A stretch of 37,840 nucleotides of DNA from contig JADGOI010000008.1 in NCBI GenBank assembly GCA_017883075.1, forward strand, positions 1-37,840, in the 5' to 3' direction. This document shows, in pieces, positions 15,122-23,576 of the stretch (the first letter of the stretch is position 1; every line of letters starts with the position of its first letter). The position numbers and the translations under genes are program-made. Source of the stretch: Acidimicrobiales bacterium (GTDB lineage Bacteria > Actinomycetota > Acidimicrobiia > Acidimicrobiales > RAAP-2). The notes below the pieces were generated by a model. It did not search any database. It was given only the letters and a program-made list of their open reading frames with translations, and was not told where the DNA came from.

Positions 15122-15970
15122 CTACTCGAACGTCATACCTGACAGGGCCTCCCCGGTGGCACGAATGGTGTCGGGGTCATAGCCGTCGGCAATGGACACC
15201 ACGCACCCCGCCACACCCATTTCGGATATCGCCCGCACCTGATCGGCCGGCCGGTCAGGCCCCCCGGCGATCTCGCCGCTCCAGATGACACCCACCGCGT
15301 TCCGAGCCCGGCCGACCACCCGGCACCGCTGATCGAGCCCACGGACCATGGCTTCCACGTTCGCCGGCTTCCCCCCCACCACAACGGCATCCGCCCAGCG
15401 GGCAACCGGGTCGGCCGCGACGGGGTCGTCGGCCACCACCACCAGCGGGATACCTCCGGCTCGCACCGGACGAGGTCGGTTGACGGCCTGGCTGAGACGA
15501 TAGAACCGGCCGTCGAACGAAGGTGCCTCCTCGGTGAGAAGTTGTCGACATATCTGCAGCTCTTCGGAGAGTCGATCGATCGACTCGTGATCACGGTTCC
15601 CACCGACCCCCAGCGCCAGAATGCCGCGACCGTGGGAGATCACATCGACACCGGTGATGATTTTGGCCACCATCGAAGGAGATCGAACCGTGGGACCAAG
15701 CGGGAACACACCGAGCCCGACCCGTGTGGTGCGGACCGCCAATGCGCCGAGCAGCGAGTACGCCTCGAACACCGCTGCCGATCGACCCTTCTCATGCCCG
15801 GCCCGGCCCGCATCATCGGAGACCCACAGCGAATCGAAGCCGCTCTCTTCGGCCAGTCGGGCGACGGCAGCGAGACGCTCGAACTCACCGCCGGTCTCTG
15901 GATCGACCCTCGGATCGGGCATCCGCAATCCCCGCCGGGGGACCTGCACCACGTCAACCGAATCGATCAC
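15122..15970 (-). CDS. Luciferase-like (LLM class) F420/flavin-dependent oxidoreductase
   Basis: A TIM-barrel enzyme of the bacterial luciferase superfamily, 282 residues from GTG at 15970 (VIDSVDVVQVPRRGL); another in-frame GTG at 16003 would add 11 residues that look unconserved. Landmarks are EFERLAAVARLAEESGFDSLWVSDDAG, TTRVGLGVFPLGPTVRSPSMVAKIITGVDVISHGRGILALGVGG and, near the end, ADQVRAISEMGVAGCVVSIADG. The RSPSMVAK...SHGR...LGVG pattern is typical of actinobacterial F420-dependent members. Substrate unknown. It converges on the PPOX gene with a 17-bp gap, and both may use the same cofactor. Confidence 0.85.
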   Translation of the reverse strand: MIDSVDVVQVPRRGLRMPDPRVDPETGGEFERLAAVARLAEESGFDSLWVSDDAGRAGHEKGRSAAVFEAYSLLGALAVRTTRVGLGVFPLGPTVRSPSMVAKIITGVDVISHGRGILALGVGGNRDHESIDRLSEELQICRQLLTEEAPSFDGRFYRLSQAVNRPRPVRAGGIPLVVVADDPVAADPVARWADAVVVGGKPANVEAMVRGLDQRCRVVGRARNAVGVIWSGEIAGGPDRPADQVRAISEMGVAGCVVSIADGYDPDTIRATGEALSGMTFE

Positions 15971-16105
15971 CGGGCCAAGGGTACCCGGCGTCCATCCGGG
16001 CACACCCCGATGTCTCTCGTCCTGTGCGGTACCGTGTCATCCGAGGGACTCCACTCACGGCGTTCGCACCGATACGGTCCGGACCGATGGGTCGAGGGGA
16101 GACCA

Positions 16106-16657
16106 GTGGAAGCACCAAGACACCCGCCCACCGCCGATTCCGGGTTCTCCATGGTGGCAACCATGTTGAGCCTGCTGGTGAGCGCCATCCTGGTGGCGCT
16201 GATTCTGATCAGTACGCTCGGTTCGCACGGGCAGTCCAAACCGGGCATCGCCAACGCACCGGGTGTGGGCCTGGCGGACGATGTGCAAGCCCAACAGGCC
16301 CTGTCGATATCGCTGACCACCGCCACCGCAGAGGCAGCCAGCGGCGGCGACTACAGCACCGTCACCGTCACCTTCCTCACCACGGCCAATCCATCCATCA
16401 CCTACGTGGACGGGCCGTCGACCAGTTCGTCGGTGATCAGCGTGGCCAACTCGGCCGGCGGTGGAAGCATCACCATGGTGGTTCGGGCATCGAGCGGGAC
16501 CTGCTGGCTGGTGTGGGCCGGGTCCGGAGGCACCTGGTACGGGGCCCAGACCAACCAGACCTCGTGCACGGCCCCTCCTCTCGATGCTTCCCCGACGGCG
16601 TCGGCGGTGTCATCAACCGCGATCGGTTGGCGCCAAGGCGGCTTCCCCGGCGCCTGA
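16106..16657 (+). CDS. Type IV pilin-like protein
   Basis: A 183-residue protein with a prepilin-type N-terminus: a short polar leader (VEAPRHPPTADSG, 13 residues) ending in Gly, then FSMVATMLSLLVSAILVALILI, a hydrophobic helix. The processing site would be G13/F14. The usual Glu5 of mature pilins is Ala here, which occurs in some minor pilins and could affect assembly. The rest is Ser/Thr/Gly-rich beta-type sequence with two Cys (GTCWLVW and QTSCTAP) that may form a disulphide. Start is GTG at 16106 with GGGGAG four bases upstream. No other pilus gene is nearby. Its last 45 bases overlap dprA tail to tail. Confidence 0.65.
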   Translation: MEAPRHPPTADSGFSMVATMLSLLVSAILVALILISTLGSHGQSKPGIANAPGVGLADDVQAQQALSISLTTATAEAASGGDYSTVTVTFLTTANPSITYVDGPSTSSSVISVANSAGGGSITMVVRASSGTCWLVWAGSGGTWYGAQTNQTSCTAPPLDASPTASAVSSTAIGWRQGGFPGA

Positions 16658-17851
16658 GCGACCCGGCTGCTGCTTCGACCACCACCCCGCCCCGGCCAGC
16701 AGGCGGCCGGAAGCCACCAGCTCGTCACATCCTTGCGCAGCTTCGGCGATGGCCAGGCCGGTCCGCAACAGGATCGTCTCGAACAAGGTGGGCGTGTCGT
16801 CGACCGCACCCAACACCGATAGACCCCTCCCGGTGAGTACCGGTGCGGGCGGGCCATGGGCCACTCCGGGTGATGCACCGACTGTGCCGACCGGTGACAT
16901 CGCCCTCCTTCCTCGGGCGGCTACCAGGGTCGCAGTTCGTTGGGCCGGGGCCGGTGCGTCACGCCCCGAGCGGGCCAGCGAAATGGCCACCATCACATCA
17001 GTGGCGTCGCGGACCGGAATACAACCGTCGACCAGCAGCCCATTGGTGCCCTCGGAAGCCCTGCTTCTCACCGACCCGGGGACGGCCGCGACGGGGATGC
17101 CCCGGCGGGCGGCGGCGTCCACCGTATAGAGCGAACCACCTCCGTGGTGGCTCTCGACCACCACGACCACATCGCTGAGGGCGGCGATGATGCGGTTCCG
17201 GGCCGGGAACACCTTGGGGAGTGGCTGGGTGCCGAGGGGTGATTCCGACAGCACCACGCCACGGGCCACCACCTCATCCCAGATCCGGACGCTGGAGGAA
17301 GGGTAGACGACGTCGAGCCCGGTACCCACCACCGCCACCGGGGGGGCGCCCACTCCTTCGGCGACCTGAAGCGCCCCGGCGTGGGCGGCACCGTCGATTC
17401 CCCGGGCCAATCCCGATACCACCACCACGCCGGAGAAGGCCAGATCACGCCCGAGGTCGACCGCGACCTGGCGCCCATACGAAGTGGCGGACCGGGTCCC
17501 CACGATCGCCACCCGGGGCCGGCCCTCCAACACGGAAGGATCCCCATGGGCGAAGAGCACCGCGGGCGCACCGGGGTCGTCCACCAGCATGGACGGATAC
17601 TGTTCTGCGCCGGGCAGCAGTATCTGGACACCGGCCCGTCGGTACCGTTCCCCCACTTCCGCCGGATCAGTGGCGCGGGCGGCGGCGGCAAACCGTCGAT
17701 CCGGATCCGCCGGGTGGCGCCCGTGCACCAGAGCCGTCCACGCTTCCATCGGGTCGAACCCGGCCATGACCGAGACGAGGCGTACAGGGGTGATGCCGGG
17801 GAGTCCGGCCAACGCCGCGGCATGGACCAGGCAGTCATCCACCCGCTTCAT
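16613..17851 (-). CDS. dprA: DNA-processing protein DprA
   Basis: Binds incoming single-stranded DNA in natural transformation and loads RecA; also widespread in non-competent species. The 412-residue protein has a helical N-terminus, the Rossmann-like DprA core (VAIVGTRSATSYGRQVAVDLG from about residue 115, then VVVVSGLARGIDGAAHAGAL, VVGTGLDVVYP, SESPLG, FPARNRIIAALSDVVVVVES, GGSLYTVDAA and VPGSVRSRASEGTN), a low-complexity linker and a C-terminal winged-helix region (PTLFETILLRTGLAIAEAAQGCDELVASGRL). Start is ATG at 17851, overlapping the comM stop as ATGA; an upstream ATG at 17887 lies inside comM and is less likely. Confidence 0.92.
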   Translation of the reverse strand: MKRVDDCLVHAAALAGLPGITPVRLVSVMAGFDPMEAWTALVHGRHPADPDRRFAAAARATDPAEVGERYRRAGVQILLPGAEQYPSMLVDDPGAPAVLFAHGDPSVLEGRPRVAIVGTRSATSYGRQVAVDLGRDLAFSGVVVVSGLARGIDGAAHAGALQVAEGVGAPPVAVVGTGLDVVYPSSSVRIWDEVVARGVVLSESPLGTQPLPKVFPARNRIIAALSDVVVVVESHHGGGSLYTVDAAARRGIPVAAVPGSVRSRASEGTNGLLVDGCIPVRDATDVMVAISLARSGRDAPAPAQRTATLVAARGRRAMSPVGTVGASPGVAHGPPAPVLTGRGLSVLGAVDDTPTLFETILLRTGLAIAEAAQGCDELVASGRLLAGAGWWSKQQPGRSGAGEAALAPTDRG

Positions 17852-19395
17852 CGTTGCTCCATTCCCAGCAGAAGATCCCGCCGACACCTCAGGAGCAATG
17901 CCTCGTGCACATGGGAGACCTCGATGTCACCGGCCCCTTCGAGGTCGGCGATGGTGCGTGCGATCCGATGGACCCGATGCAGACCACGGGCACTCAGCGT
18001 CCCCGATCGCATCTGCAATTCCACCAGTTTCGAGGCGGCGGCACTCATCGGGGCATCACTCCGGAGGGTTGCCCCGGGCAACTCCGAATTGGTGGGTACG
18101 TGACGACGGGCGGCCATACATCGGGTAGCCGCGACCCGCTCGGCCACCACTGCCGTCGATTCACCCGGTGTCCCGTCCATGAGATCGTCGACGTCAGGCC
18201 GGTCGACCCGAACAGCGATATCGAACCGGTCGAGGAGCGGTGCGGACAGGCGTCGGGCGTAGCGCTCCCTGGCGCTCTCACTACACCGGCACCAACCGGG
18301 TGCACCGCCTTCACCGCATGGGCACGGGTTCATGGCTCCGACCAGAATGAACCGGGCCGGAAAGGCGGTGGACCCCCGGGCCCGGCTCACCCGGACCTGG
18401 CCTTCCTCAAGCGGTTGGCGGAGGGCGTCGAGTACCACGGTGGGGAACTCGCCCAGTTCGTCGAGGAACAACACTCCCCCATGGGCCAAGCTGATTTCAC
18501 CCGGCCGCATCCACGTCGTCCCACCCCCGATCATCGAAACCGGCGACGCACCGTGATGAGGGGCGCGGAACGGCGGCCGAACCATCAGGCCACCGGGAGG
18601 GAGCGGCAAGCCAGCCACCGAGTGCACCCGGCTCACCTCAAGGGCCGTCGACCTCTCCAGTGCCGGCAACAGATCCGGGAACCGGTTGGCCAGCATCGTC
18701 TTGCCCGAGCCCGGGGGTCCGACCAACAACAGGTGGTGCCCGCCGGTGGCCGCCACCTCCAAGGCACGACGAGCCAGGCGCTGACCCTGGACATCGGACA
18801 GGTCACCGTGCCGGGAGGCAGATCCCCCCGGGGGCCGGCCCCCGGGGGCCGGGCAGGTGCCGGGGCGGGGCGGAACCGGTTGATCCCACGGCTGGTGCCC
18901 CAACAAACGTTCCACCAGGATGGCGAGCGTCGGTGCCGATCGCACCGGGTGGTCTCCCGACAGACCGGCTTCACAGGCTCCGACCTCGGGGACTACCAAC
19001 ACATGGTTCCCGAGGGCTTCGGCCAACACCACCGTGCCGGGCACCCCGCGGAGCGAGCCGTCGAGACCCAACTCGCCGATGAACGCCATCCCTGTGACCG
19101 TGCCGAGATCCAACTCCCCGGATGCCACCAGCAGTCCGACGGCAATCGGGAGGTCGAGGCCCGCGCCTCCCTTGCGCATACCCGACGGGGCAAGATTGAC
19201 TGTCACCCGACGGAGCGGCCAGGCAAGCCCACTCGAGAGGAGTGCGGCCCGAACCCGGTCTCTCGACTCACGAACCGCGGCATCGGGAAGACCGACCATC
19301 GTGAAGCCGGGAAGTCCGTTGGACACGTGGACTTCGACTGAAACGTGTTTGCCGTCGACCCCGATGAGGACGGCGGAAGGAATAGTGGCGATCAT
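17848..19395 (-). CDS. comM: ComM/YifB family AAA+ ATPase (Mg-chelatase-like)
   Basis: A 515-residue hexameric AAA+ helicase that promotes branch migration during integration of transforming DNA. It has the N-terminal Lon-like domain (VEVHVSNGLPGFTMVGLPDAAVRESRDRVRAALLSSG, VTVNLAPSGMRKGGAGLDLPIAVG), Walker A GPPGSGKT at about 226-233, Walker B GGVLFLDELGEF, a zinc-type motif NPCPCG...WCRC and the C-terminal helical domain. Start is ATG at 19395 with GGAGG four bases upstream; a more upstream start at 19413 is less supported. A small hairpin abuts that ribosome site. Followed by dprA with an ATGA overlap. Confidence 0.93.
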   Translation of the reverse strand: MIATIPSAVLIGVDGKHVSVEVHVSNGLPGFTMVGLPDAAVRESRDRVRAALLSSGLAWPLRRVTVNLAPSGMRKGGAGLDLPIAVGLLVASGELDLGTVTGMAFIGELGLDGSLRGVPGTVVLAEALGNHVLVVPEVGACEAGLSGDHPVRSAPTLAILVERLLGHQPWDQPVPPRPGTCPAPGGRPPGGSASRHGDLSDVQGQRLARRALEVAATGGHHLLLVGPPGSGKTMLANRFPDLLPALERSTALEVSRVHSVAGLPLPPGGLMVRPPFRAPHHGASPVSMIGGGTTWMRPGEISLAHGGVLFLDELGEFPTVVLDALRQPLEEGQVRVSRARGSTAFPARFILVGAMNPCPCGEGGAPGWCRCSESARERYARRLSAPLLDRFDIAVRVDRPDVDDLMDGTPGESTAVVAERVAATRCMAARRHVPTNSELPGATLRSDAPMSAAASKLVELQMRSGTLSARGLHRVHRIARTIADLEGAGDIEVSHVHEALLLRCRRDLLLGMEQR

Positions 19396-19404
19396 GTCGC
19401 CTCC

Positions 19405-19422
19405 GATCGGCACAATCCGATC
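19405..19422 (-). promoter_or_regulatory. Hairpin abutting the comM ribosome-binding site
   Basis: GATCGG (19405-19410) and CCGATC (19417-19422) form a perfect 6-bp stem with a 6-base loop. In the comM transcript the stem ends right at the GGAGG site. It could shape ribosome access, or be a protein-binding palindrome. There is no T-run, so it is not a terminator. Confidence 0.35.
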
Positions 19423-19545
19423 ACCTCTCGACCCGAGGGGACGAGAAGAGATCGGAAGCTAACGATGGAGGGTCGCCATACTCAGGTGCGAGCGACCACT
19501 CGAAGCACCACCGGCACTCTACGCCGACGGTGTGCCAATCGCCGG

Positions 19546-20340
19546 CTACCGCCCTTCGAAGCGAGGCTCGCGCTTGTGGACGAACGCCGATATCGCCTCG
19601 GCGGTGTCGGCCGAGGCGAAGTTGACGGATTGGGAGCGAGCCTCATCCTCGAGCGCCTCATCCATCGAAGCCGCGAATGAGTTGTTCAGCAACGACTTGG
19701 TCATCGACAGGGCCAGGGGTGGCCCGGCAGCCAGGCGCCTGGCCCACTCTTCGACGAACCCGTCGAGTTCGGCGGCGGGGACGACCCGGTTGACCAGGCC
19801 GAACTCCGCGGCCTGATCGGCGTCGATGATGTCGGCGAAGAAGGCCAACTCCTTGGCCCGGTGGAGCCCGATGAACCGCGGGAGCAACCACGATGCGCCG
19901 AAGTCGACCGTCAGGCCTCGCTTGGAGAAGATCTGCGAGAATCGGGCGGAGTCCGATGCCACCACCAGGTCACAACCCAGGGCCATGCTCATCCCGGCAC
20001 CGGCCGCCACCCCGCCGACCTTGGCAATGGTCGGCTTGGGCAAACGGTGGAGACGGAGCGCCACATCGTTGAGGGCCCGCATCTGCACCAGATAGGGATC
20101 CCCGGGGCGCCCGGCCACATCCGTCGCATCGCCCAGATCGGCTCCCGAGCAGAAGGCGTCCCCGGCCCCGGTGAGGACCATCACCCGGTCGTTTCGGTCG
20201 GAGGCCACGTCATTGAAGATGTCCAGGAGTTCCCGCCACATCGTCCCGTTGGCGGCGTTCTTCCGGGAGGGCCGGTTCATGGTGACGGTGACCACGCCCT
20301 CGTCCCTCTCCACAATGATGGTTTCGAACTCGGTTGCCAT
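19546..20340 (-). CDS. Enoyl-CoA hydratase/isomerase (crotonase) family
   Basis: A 264-residue crotonase-fold enzyme acting on acyl-CoA thioesters. Landmarks: VTVTMNRPSRKNAANGTMW, the oxyanion-hole segment GDAFCSGADLGD, KVGGVAAGAGMSMALGCDLVVASDSARFSQIFSKRGLTVDFGASWLLPRFIG, and AAEFGLVNRVV. In that second segment the position of the usual first catalytic Glu of hydratases (as in PE-ALGGG contexts) is not obvious and an Asp lies in DFGASW, so isomerase or another crotonase activity is possible. Start is ATG at 20340 (MATEFETI); no strong ribosome site is seen. It is flanked by yraN and comM, which are normally adjacent in this block. Confidence 0.88.
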   Translation of the reverse strand: MATEFETIIVERDEGVVTVTMNRPSRKNAANGTMWRELLDIFNDVASDRNDRVMVLTGAGDAFCSGADLGDATDVAGRPGDPYLVQMRALNDVALRLHRLPKPTIAKVGGVAAGAGMSMALGCDLVVASDSARFSQIFSKRGLTVDFGASWLLPRFIGLHRAKELAFFADIIDADQAAEFGLVNRVVPAAELDGFVEEWARRLAAGPPLALSMTKSLLNNSFAASMDEALEDEARSQSVNFASADTAEAISAFVHKREPRFEGR

Positions 20341-20385
20341 GTAGCGCAACCTACGAGATGGCCCGTCGACCACGCCAGCCCGGGC

Positions 20386-20751
20386 TCAGAAGGCGTCCTC
20401 GATAACCTCGACCCGGCCGGCGGTGATGGACACCACATCGAATCGCAATTCGACGAGATCGCGCCCGGTGGCGGGCGTCAGCTCCGAGAGCCATCGCGAC
20501 GCCAACCTCCGGATCCGCCGTTGCTTGGGGACGAGGACCGCTTCGGCCCCGGTGCCGAAACGATCGTCGGTGCGGGTCTTGACCTCGCAGAACGCCACGG
20601 TTCGCCCGTGACGGACGATGAGATCGACCTCTCCCTCCCGACGGCGCCAGTTGCGCTCGAGGATCTCGTAGCCGTGGTCCTCGTACCAAGCCACCGCCGT
20701 GGCCTCTCCCTCGGCGCCGAGCACCTGTCGCCGATCGGCGCCCGGGTTCAC
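20386..20751 (-). CDS. yraN: YraN family (UPF0102) predicted endonuclease
   Basis: A 121-residue protein of the YraN family, related to Holliday-junction resolvase-type nucleases and commonly located near dprA and comM. The nuclease-like core is visible: GAEGEATAVAWYEDHGYEILERNWRRREGEVDLIVRHGRTVAFCEVKTRTDDRFG, containing the E-x-D-L and E-V-K residues expected to bind metal. Start is GTG at 20751, overlapping the DUF2469 stop as GTGA; the frame continues upstream but only antisense in sense to conserved features of DUF2469. The biological role is unproven. Confidence 0.88.
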   Translation of the reverse strand: MNPGADRRQVLGAEGEATAVAWYEDHGYEILERNWRRREGEVDLIVRHGRTVAFCEVKTRTDDRFGTGAEAVLVPKQRRIRRLASRWLSELTPATGRDLVELRFDVVSITAGRVEVIEDAF

Positions 20752-21041
20752 AATTCCTTCTCGGGAAGGCGTTCGATGTTCACGTCCCGGAAGGTCAGGA
20801 TCCGGACCGACGGGACAAATCGGGCAGGGCGGTACATGTCCCATACCCAGGCATCGGACAGGGTGACCTCGACGCACGCAGGTGACGATTCGCCGCGGAC
20901 GGCGACCTCGACCTTGTTGGCCAGGTAGAACCGCCGTTCGGTTTCCACCACGTAGGCAAACATGGGGAGCACCGCCCGGTACTCGTGGACGAGCGCCAGC
21001 TCTATCTCGGACTCGTACCGCTCGAGATCCTCCTCGCTCAT
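20748..21041 (-). CDS. DUF2469 family protein
   Basis: A 97-residue protein of DUF2469, a small conserved family found in actinobacteria between rplS and yraN (the mycobacterial homologue is Rv2901c by my recollection). The sequence MSEEDLERYESEIELALVHEYRAVLPMFAYVVETERRFYLANKVEV is characteristic, followed by a beta-rich half with VSVRILTFRD-like VPSVRILTFRDVNIERLPEKEL. No signal or membrane helix. Function unknown. It lies 51 bases after rplS, without the lepB and rnhB genes that often separate them in other actinobacteria. Confidence 0.88.
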   Translation of the reverse strand: MSEEDLERYESEIELALVHEYRAVLPMFAYVVETERRFYLANKVEVAVRGESSPACVEVTLSDAWVWDMYRPARFVPSVRILTFRDVNIERLPEKEL

Positions 21042-21092
21042 GATGCGTGGTGCCCGGCTGGGGTCACGACGCTCGGCGCTGGCCCGGCCCGA

Positions 21093-21446
21093 TCAGGGAC
21101 GGGCGGTCCGCCGCTCCTTGATCTTGGCGGCTTTCCCGTGAAGATCCCGCAGGTAGTACAGCTTGGCCCGCCGTACGTTCCCGAGCGACACCACTTCGGT
21201 TCTGGCAATGACCGGGGAGTGGACCGGAAAGGTGCGCTCGACGCCGACCCCGAAGCTGACTTTGCGGACGGTGAAGGTTTCGCGGGCGCCGGTTCCCTGG
21301 CGACGGATGACCGCCCCCTGAAACACCTGGACGCGCTGACGGGTACCCTCGACCACTCGCACGTGCACTTTGACGGTGTCTCCGGGACGGAATTCGGGGA
21401 TGTCGTCCCGGAGGCTGTCGCGGTCAATGATGTCGGTCGGGTTCAT
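21093..21446 (-). CDS. rplS: 50S ribosomal protein L19
   Basis: A ribosomal large-subunit protein at the interface with the 30S subunit, 117 residues. Family features: [64 protein letters not shown] and [22 protein letters not shown]. Start is ATG at 21446 ([10 protein letters not shown]). A 128-bp gap separates it from trmD, larger than other gaps in the block, so it may hold a promoter or leader; none was clear apart from weak palindromes such as GGGCATGCC. Confidence 0.96.
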   Translation of the reverse strand: MNPTDIIDRDSLRDDIPEFRPGDTVKVHVRVVEGTRQRVQVFQGAVIRRQGTGARETFTVRKVSFGVGVERTFPVHSPVIARTEVVSLGNVRRAKLYYLRDLHGKAAKIKERRTARP

Positions 21447-21574
21447 GGGGCGCGTCTTTCCACAGATCGTTCGAGTCCTCCGCTCGCCGGGCACCCGACG
21501 TCAGCGACCCCAACGGTCGACTACCTGACTAGGGCCTCCACCATGAAGACCGGGCATGCCGGCCCCAACGAGGC

Positions 21575-22345
21575 TCACCAATCGTAGCCGTGATCGCGTA
21601 GGAGGCGCACCTCGTGCATCTCGACCAGGAGAGATACCTCATCTGGAGTCAATCCCCCTCTGCCGTCAATCAGGTCAGGGCGTTGTCGGAGGGTACGGGC
21701 CAGTGATTGGCCGTGGCGCCACCTGGAGACCCGGCCGTGGTCCCCGGAGCGGAGCACGGGGGGCACCTCCCATCCCCGGAACTCCGCCGGACGGGTGTAG
21801 TGCGGGTACTCGAGCAGCCCATTCGAGAAGCTCTCGTCGGCGGTGGACTCGTCGTTTCCGAGCACCCCGGGAAGCAGGCGGGTGACCGCCTCCACCACCA
21901 CCAGCGCTGCCAATTCTCCGCCGGCCAGCACAAAGTCGCCCACCGACAGCTCGCCATCCACCAGATGATCGACGATCCGGTGATCCACCCCTTCGTAACG
22001 TCCACAGATCAACGAGAAACCCGACGGGAGGCCGGCCAGTTCCGCTGACACCTGCTGGTCGAACCTCCTTCCCGAGGGAGTCAGGAGGAAGAGGGGGCGG
22101 GGCATGCCGTCGTCAGACCCTTCCACCGCTTCCACCGCTCCGAATACCGGTTGCGGAGCCAGGACCATCCCGGCCCCACCCCCGAATGGAGCGTCGTCCA
22201 CCCCGTGGTGGGGGTCCGTCGAAGCCGAGCGGATGTCGTGGGCCCGAAGGTCGAGAAGGCCGGCTTTCCGGGCCCGACCCAGAATCGACGCGTCACCGTA
22301 GTGCTCGATCACTTCGGGGAAGATGGTGAAGACGTCGATGCGCAT
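21575..22345 (-). CDS. trmD: tRNA (guanine-N1)-methyltransferase TrmD
   Basis: Methylates G37 next to the anticodon of tRNAs with G36, preventing +1 frameshifting. It is a SPOUT-fold dimer with a trefoil knot. The 256 residues start MRIDVFTIFPEVIEHYGDASILGRARKAGL and contain VDDAPFGGGAGMVL, LLTPSGRRFDQQ, LICGRYEGVDHRI, the knot SVGDFVLAGGELAALVVVEAVTRLLPGVLGND and EYPHYTRPAEFRGWEVPPVLRSGDH. All positions expected from the family are visible. It lies 14 bases after rimM, in the conserved rpsP-rimM-trmD-rplS order. Confidence 0.97.
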   Translation of the reverse strand: MRIDVFTIFPEVIEHYGDASILGRARKAGLLDLRAHDIRSASTDPHHGVDDAPFGGGAGMVLAPQPVFGAVEAVEGSDDGMPRPLFLLTPSGRRFDQQVSAELAGLPSGFSLICGRYEGVDHRIVDHLVDGELSVGDFVLAGGELAALVVVEAVTRLLPGVLGNDESTADESFSNGLLEYPHYTRPAEFRGWEVPPVLRSGDHGRVSRWRHGQSLARTLRQRPDLIDGRGGLTPDEVSLLVEMHEVRLLRDHGYDW

Positions 22346-22359
22346 GGGAACTCGTCCGA

Positions 22360-22863
22360 TCAGGCCAGGTCGAGAAGTCCGTCGGGCAGGTCGACCGTGA
22401 CTCGGACCCCGGGCTCGAGGCCGACCACGAACCGCAGGGGAATGAGGGCTCCACCGGCCAGCACCAACAGATCACTGGCCGGGTTGGCCTGAACCCCTTC
22501 CACCAACCCAAGTTCACAACCGGCGGTGTCCACCGCCTGGGCCCCCACCAGTTCATGGACCCACAACTCGTCGGGGTCCTCGATGGGGGACGCGAACAGG
22601 GGCGTGTCCCGAAGGGCGTCAGCCGCCTCGATGCCGTTGACGCCCTCGAACGTCACGATGAACCGGCCTTGATGCGGTGATGAGCGCACCACCACGTATT
22701 CCCGCCCATCATCGGAACAGAGGGTTGACCCGGCGGCGACCCGCTCTTCCCGGTTGGTCGACAGCGACACGATCACATCCCCCCTGAGCCCATGGGGTTT
22801 CACGATCCGCCCGACCTGCAACATCGGACCGGGCTCGGCCGGTCCGCTCAACTCTGGCTCCAA
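22360..22863 (-). CDS. rimM: 16S rRNA processing protein RimM
   Basis: Assists maturation of the 30S head by binding S19 and 16S rRNA. 167 residues in two domains: the N-terminal barrel (VGRIVKPHGLRGDVIVSLSTNREERVAAGSTL ... FEGVNGIEAADALRDTPLF) and the PRC barrel (DELWVHELVGAQAVDTAGCELGLVEGVQANPASDLLVLAGGALIPL ... VDLPDGLLDL). Start is uncertain: the TTG at 22863 lies just after the khpA stop, while the ATG at 22824 (MLQVGRIV) fits the family N-terminus well; neither has a clear ribosome site. Confidence 0.93.
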   Translation of the reverse strand: MEPELSGPAEPGPMLQVGRIVKPHGLRGDVIVSLSTNREERVAAGSTLCSDDGREYVVVRSSPHQGRFIVTFEGVNGIEAADALRDTPLFASPIEDPDELWVHELVGAQAVDTAGCELGLVEGVQANPASDLLVLAGGALIPLRFVVGLEPGVRVTVDLPDGLLDLA

Positions 22864-22869
22864 ACCGAC

Positions 22870-23205
22870 TCAGTCGTCAGCGATGTCGACGTTGGTCTGC
22901 ACTCCGTCACGAGCACCCGCCGCCGCGACGACCGTGCGGATGGCCTGTACGACCCGCCCCCGGCGTCCGATGATCCGGCCCATGTCGTCGGGAGCCACGT
23001 GGATCTGGAAACGCACCGAACCGGTGCGCTCCTCGGTGTTGATCACGACCGCCTCCGGTTCACCGGCGATCGAATGCACCAGATACGTCACGACGGCCAA
23101 GGGCGTGCCACCAGAGATCCGATTGCCGGCATCGTCATCGTGCCCGCCCACCTCGTCGATGGTGTTGACGTCCTCGGCGGAATCGACCGCCACGTCGTCG
23201 TTCAC
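22870..23205 (-). CDS. khpA: KH-domain RNA-binding protein KhpA, with acidic N-terminal extension
   Basis: A small RNA-binding protein typically located between rpsP and rimM; in other bacteria KhpA pairs with KhpB and affects cell division and small-RNA regulation. The KH fold is in the C-terminal 75 residues: [23 protein letters not shown] ... [34 protein letters not shown], with the GxxG loop GRRG. The start (GTG at 23205, overlapping the rpsP stop as GTGA) gives 111 residues, about 30 more than usual. The extra N-terminus is Asp/Glu-rich ([21 protein letters not shown]). No other start codon fits the frame well. Confidence 0.9.
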   Translation of the reverse strand: MNDDVAVDSAEDVNTIDEVGGHDDDAGNRISGGTPLAVVTYLVHSIAGEPEAVVINTEERTGSVRFQIHVAPDDMGRIIGRRGRVVQAIRTVVAAAGARDGVQTNVDIADD

Positions 23206-23489
23206 CTGGTGGCCTTGGCGGTGGCGAATTCGTCCAGGGCTCCGGATTGCTTCAGAAGCTTCTCCACCCGCTCGGTGGGTTGGGCCCCCTGCGACAACCA
23301 CTTCACGGCTTTGGTGTTGTCGATCTCGATCACCGCGTCGGGCTCTGCCAACGACTTGCCGCGGGGAGCGTACGTGCCCACGATCTCGATGAACCGGCCG
23401 TTGCGGGGCGAACGGCTGTCCGCCGCCACCAGCCGGTACGTCGGCTGCTTCTTCTTCCCGATCCGCACGAGGCGGAGCTTGACTGCCAC
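23202..23489 (-). CDS. rpsP: 30S ribosomal protein S16
   Basis: Small-subunit ribosomal protein needed for 30S assembly, 95 residues. The N-terminus [44 protein letters not shown] is fully characteristic, and the C-terminal [24 protein letters not shown] follows the family pattern. Start is GTG at 23489 with AGGAG six bases upstream, which decides against the longer open frame beginning at 23576. It lies 87 bases downstream of ffh. Confidence 0.97.
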   Translation of the reverse strand: MAVKLRLVRIGKKKQPTYRLVAADSRSPRNGRFIEIVGTYAPRGKSLAEPDAVIEIDNTKAVKWLSQGAQPTERVEKLLKQSGALDEFATAKATR

Positions 23490-23576
23490 GATTAACTCCT
23501 CTGCATTGTGTTGATAGCGCCCGACAGTCTCCCACCAACCGGGGGGTCGGTGTGCAATCGGGTCTCTGAGGCCCAT

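Noticed and set aside
17854-19341. 495-codon plus-strand frame
   Set aside because: It is antisense to comM, with Gly/Arg/His-rich composition and no family features; comM is strongly supported.
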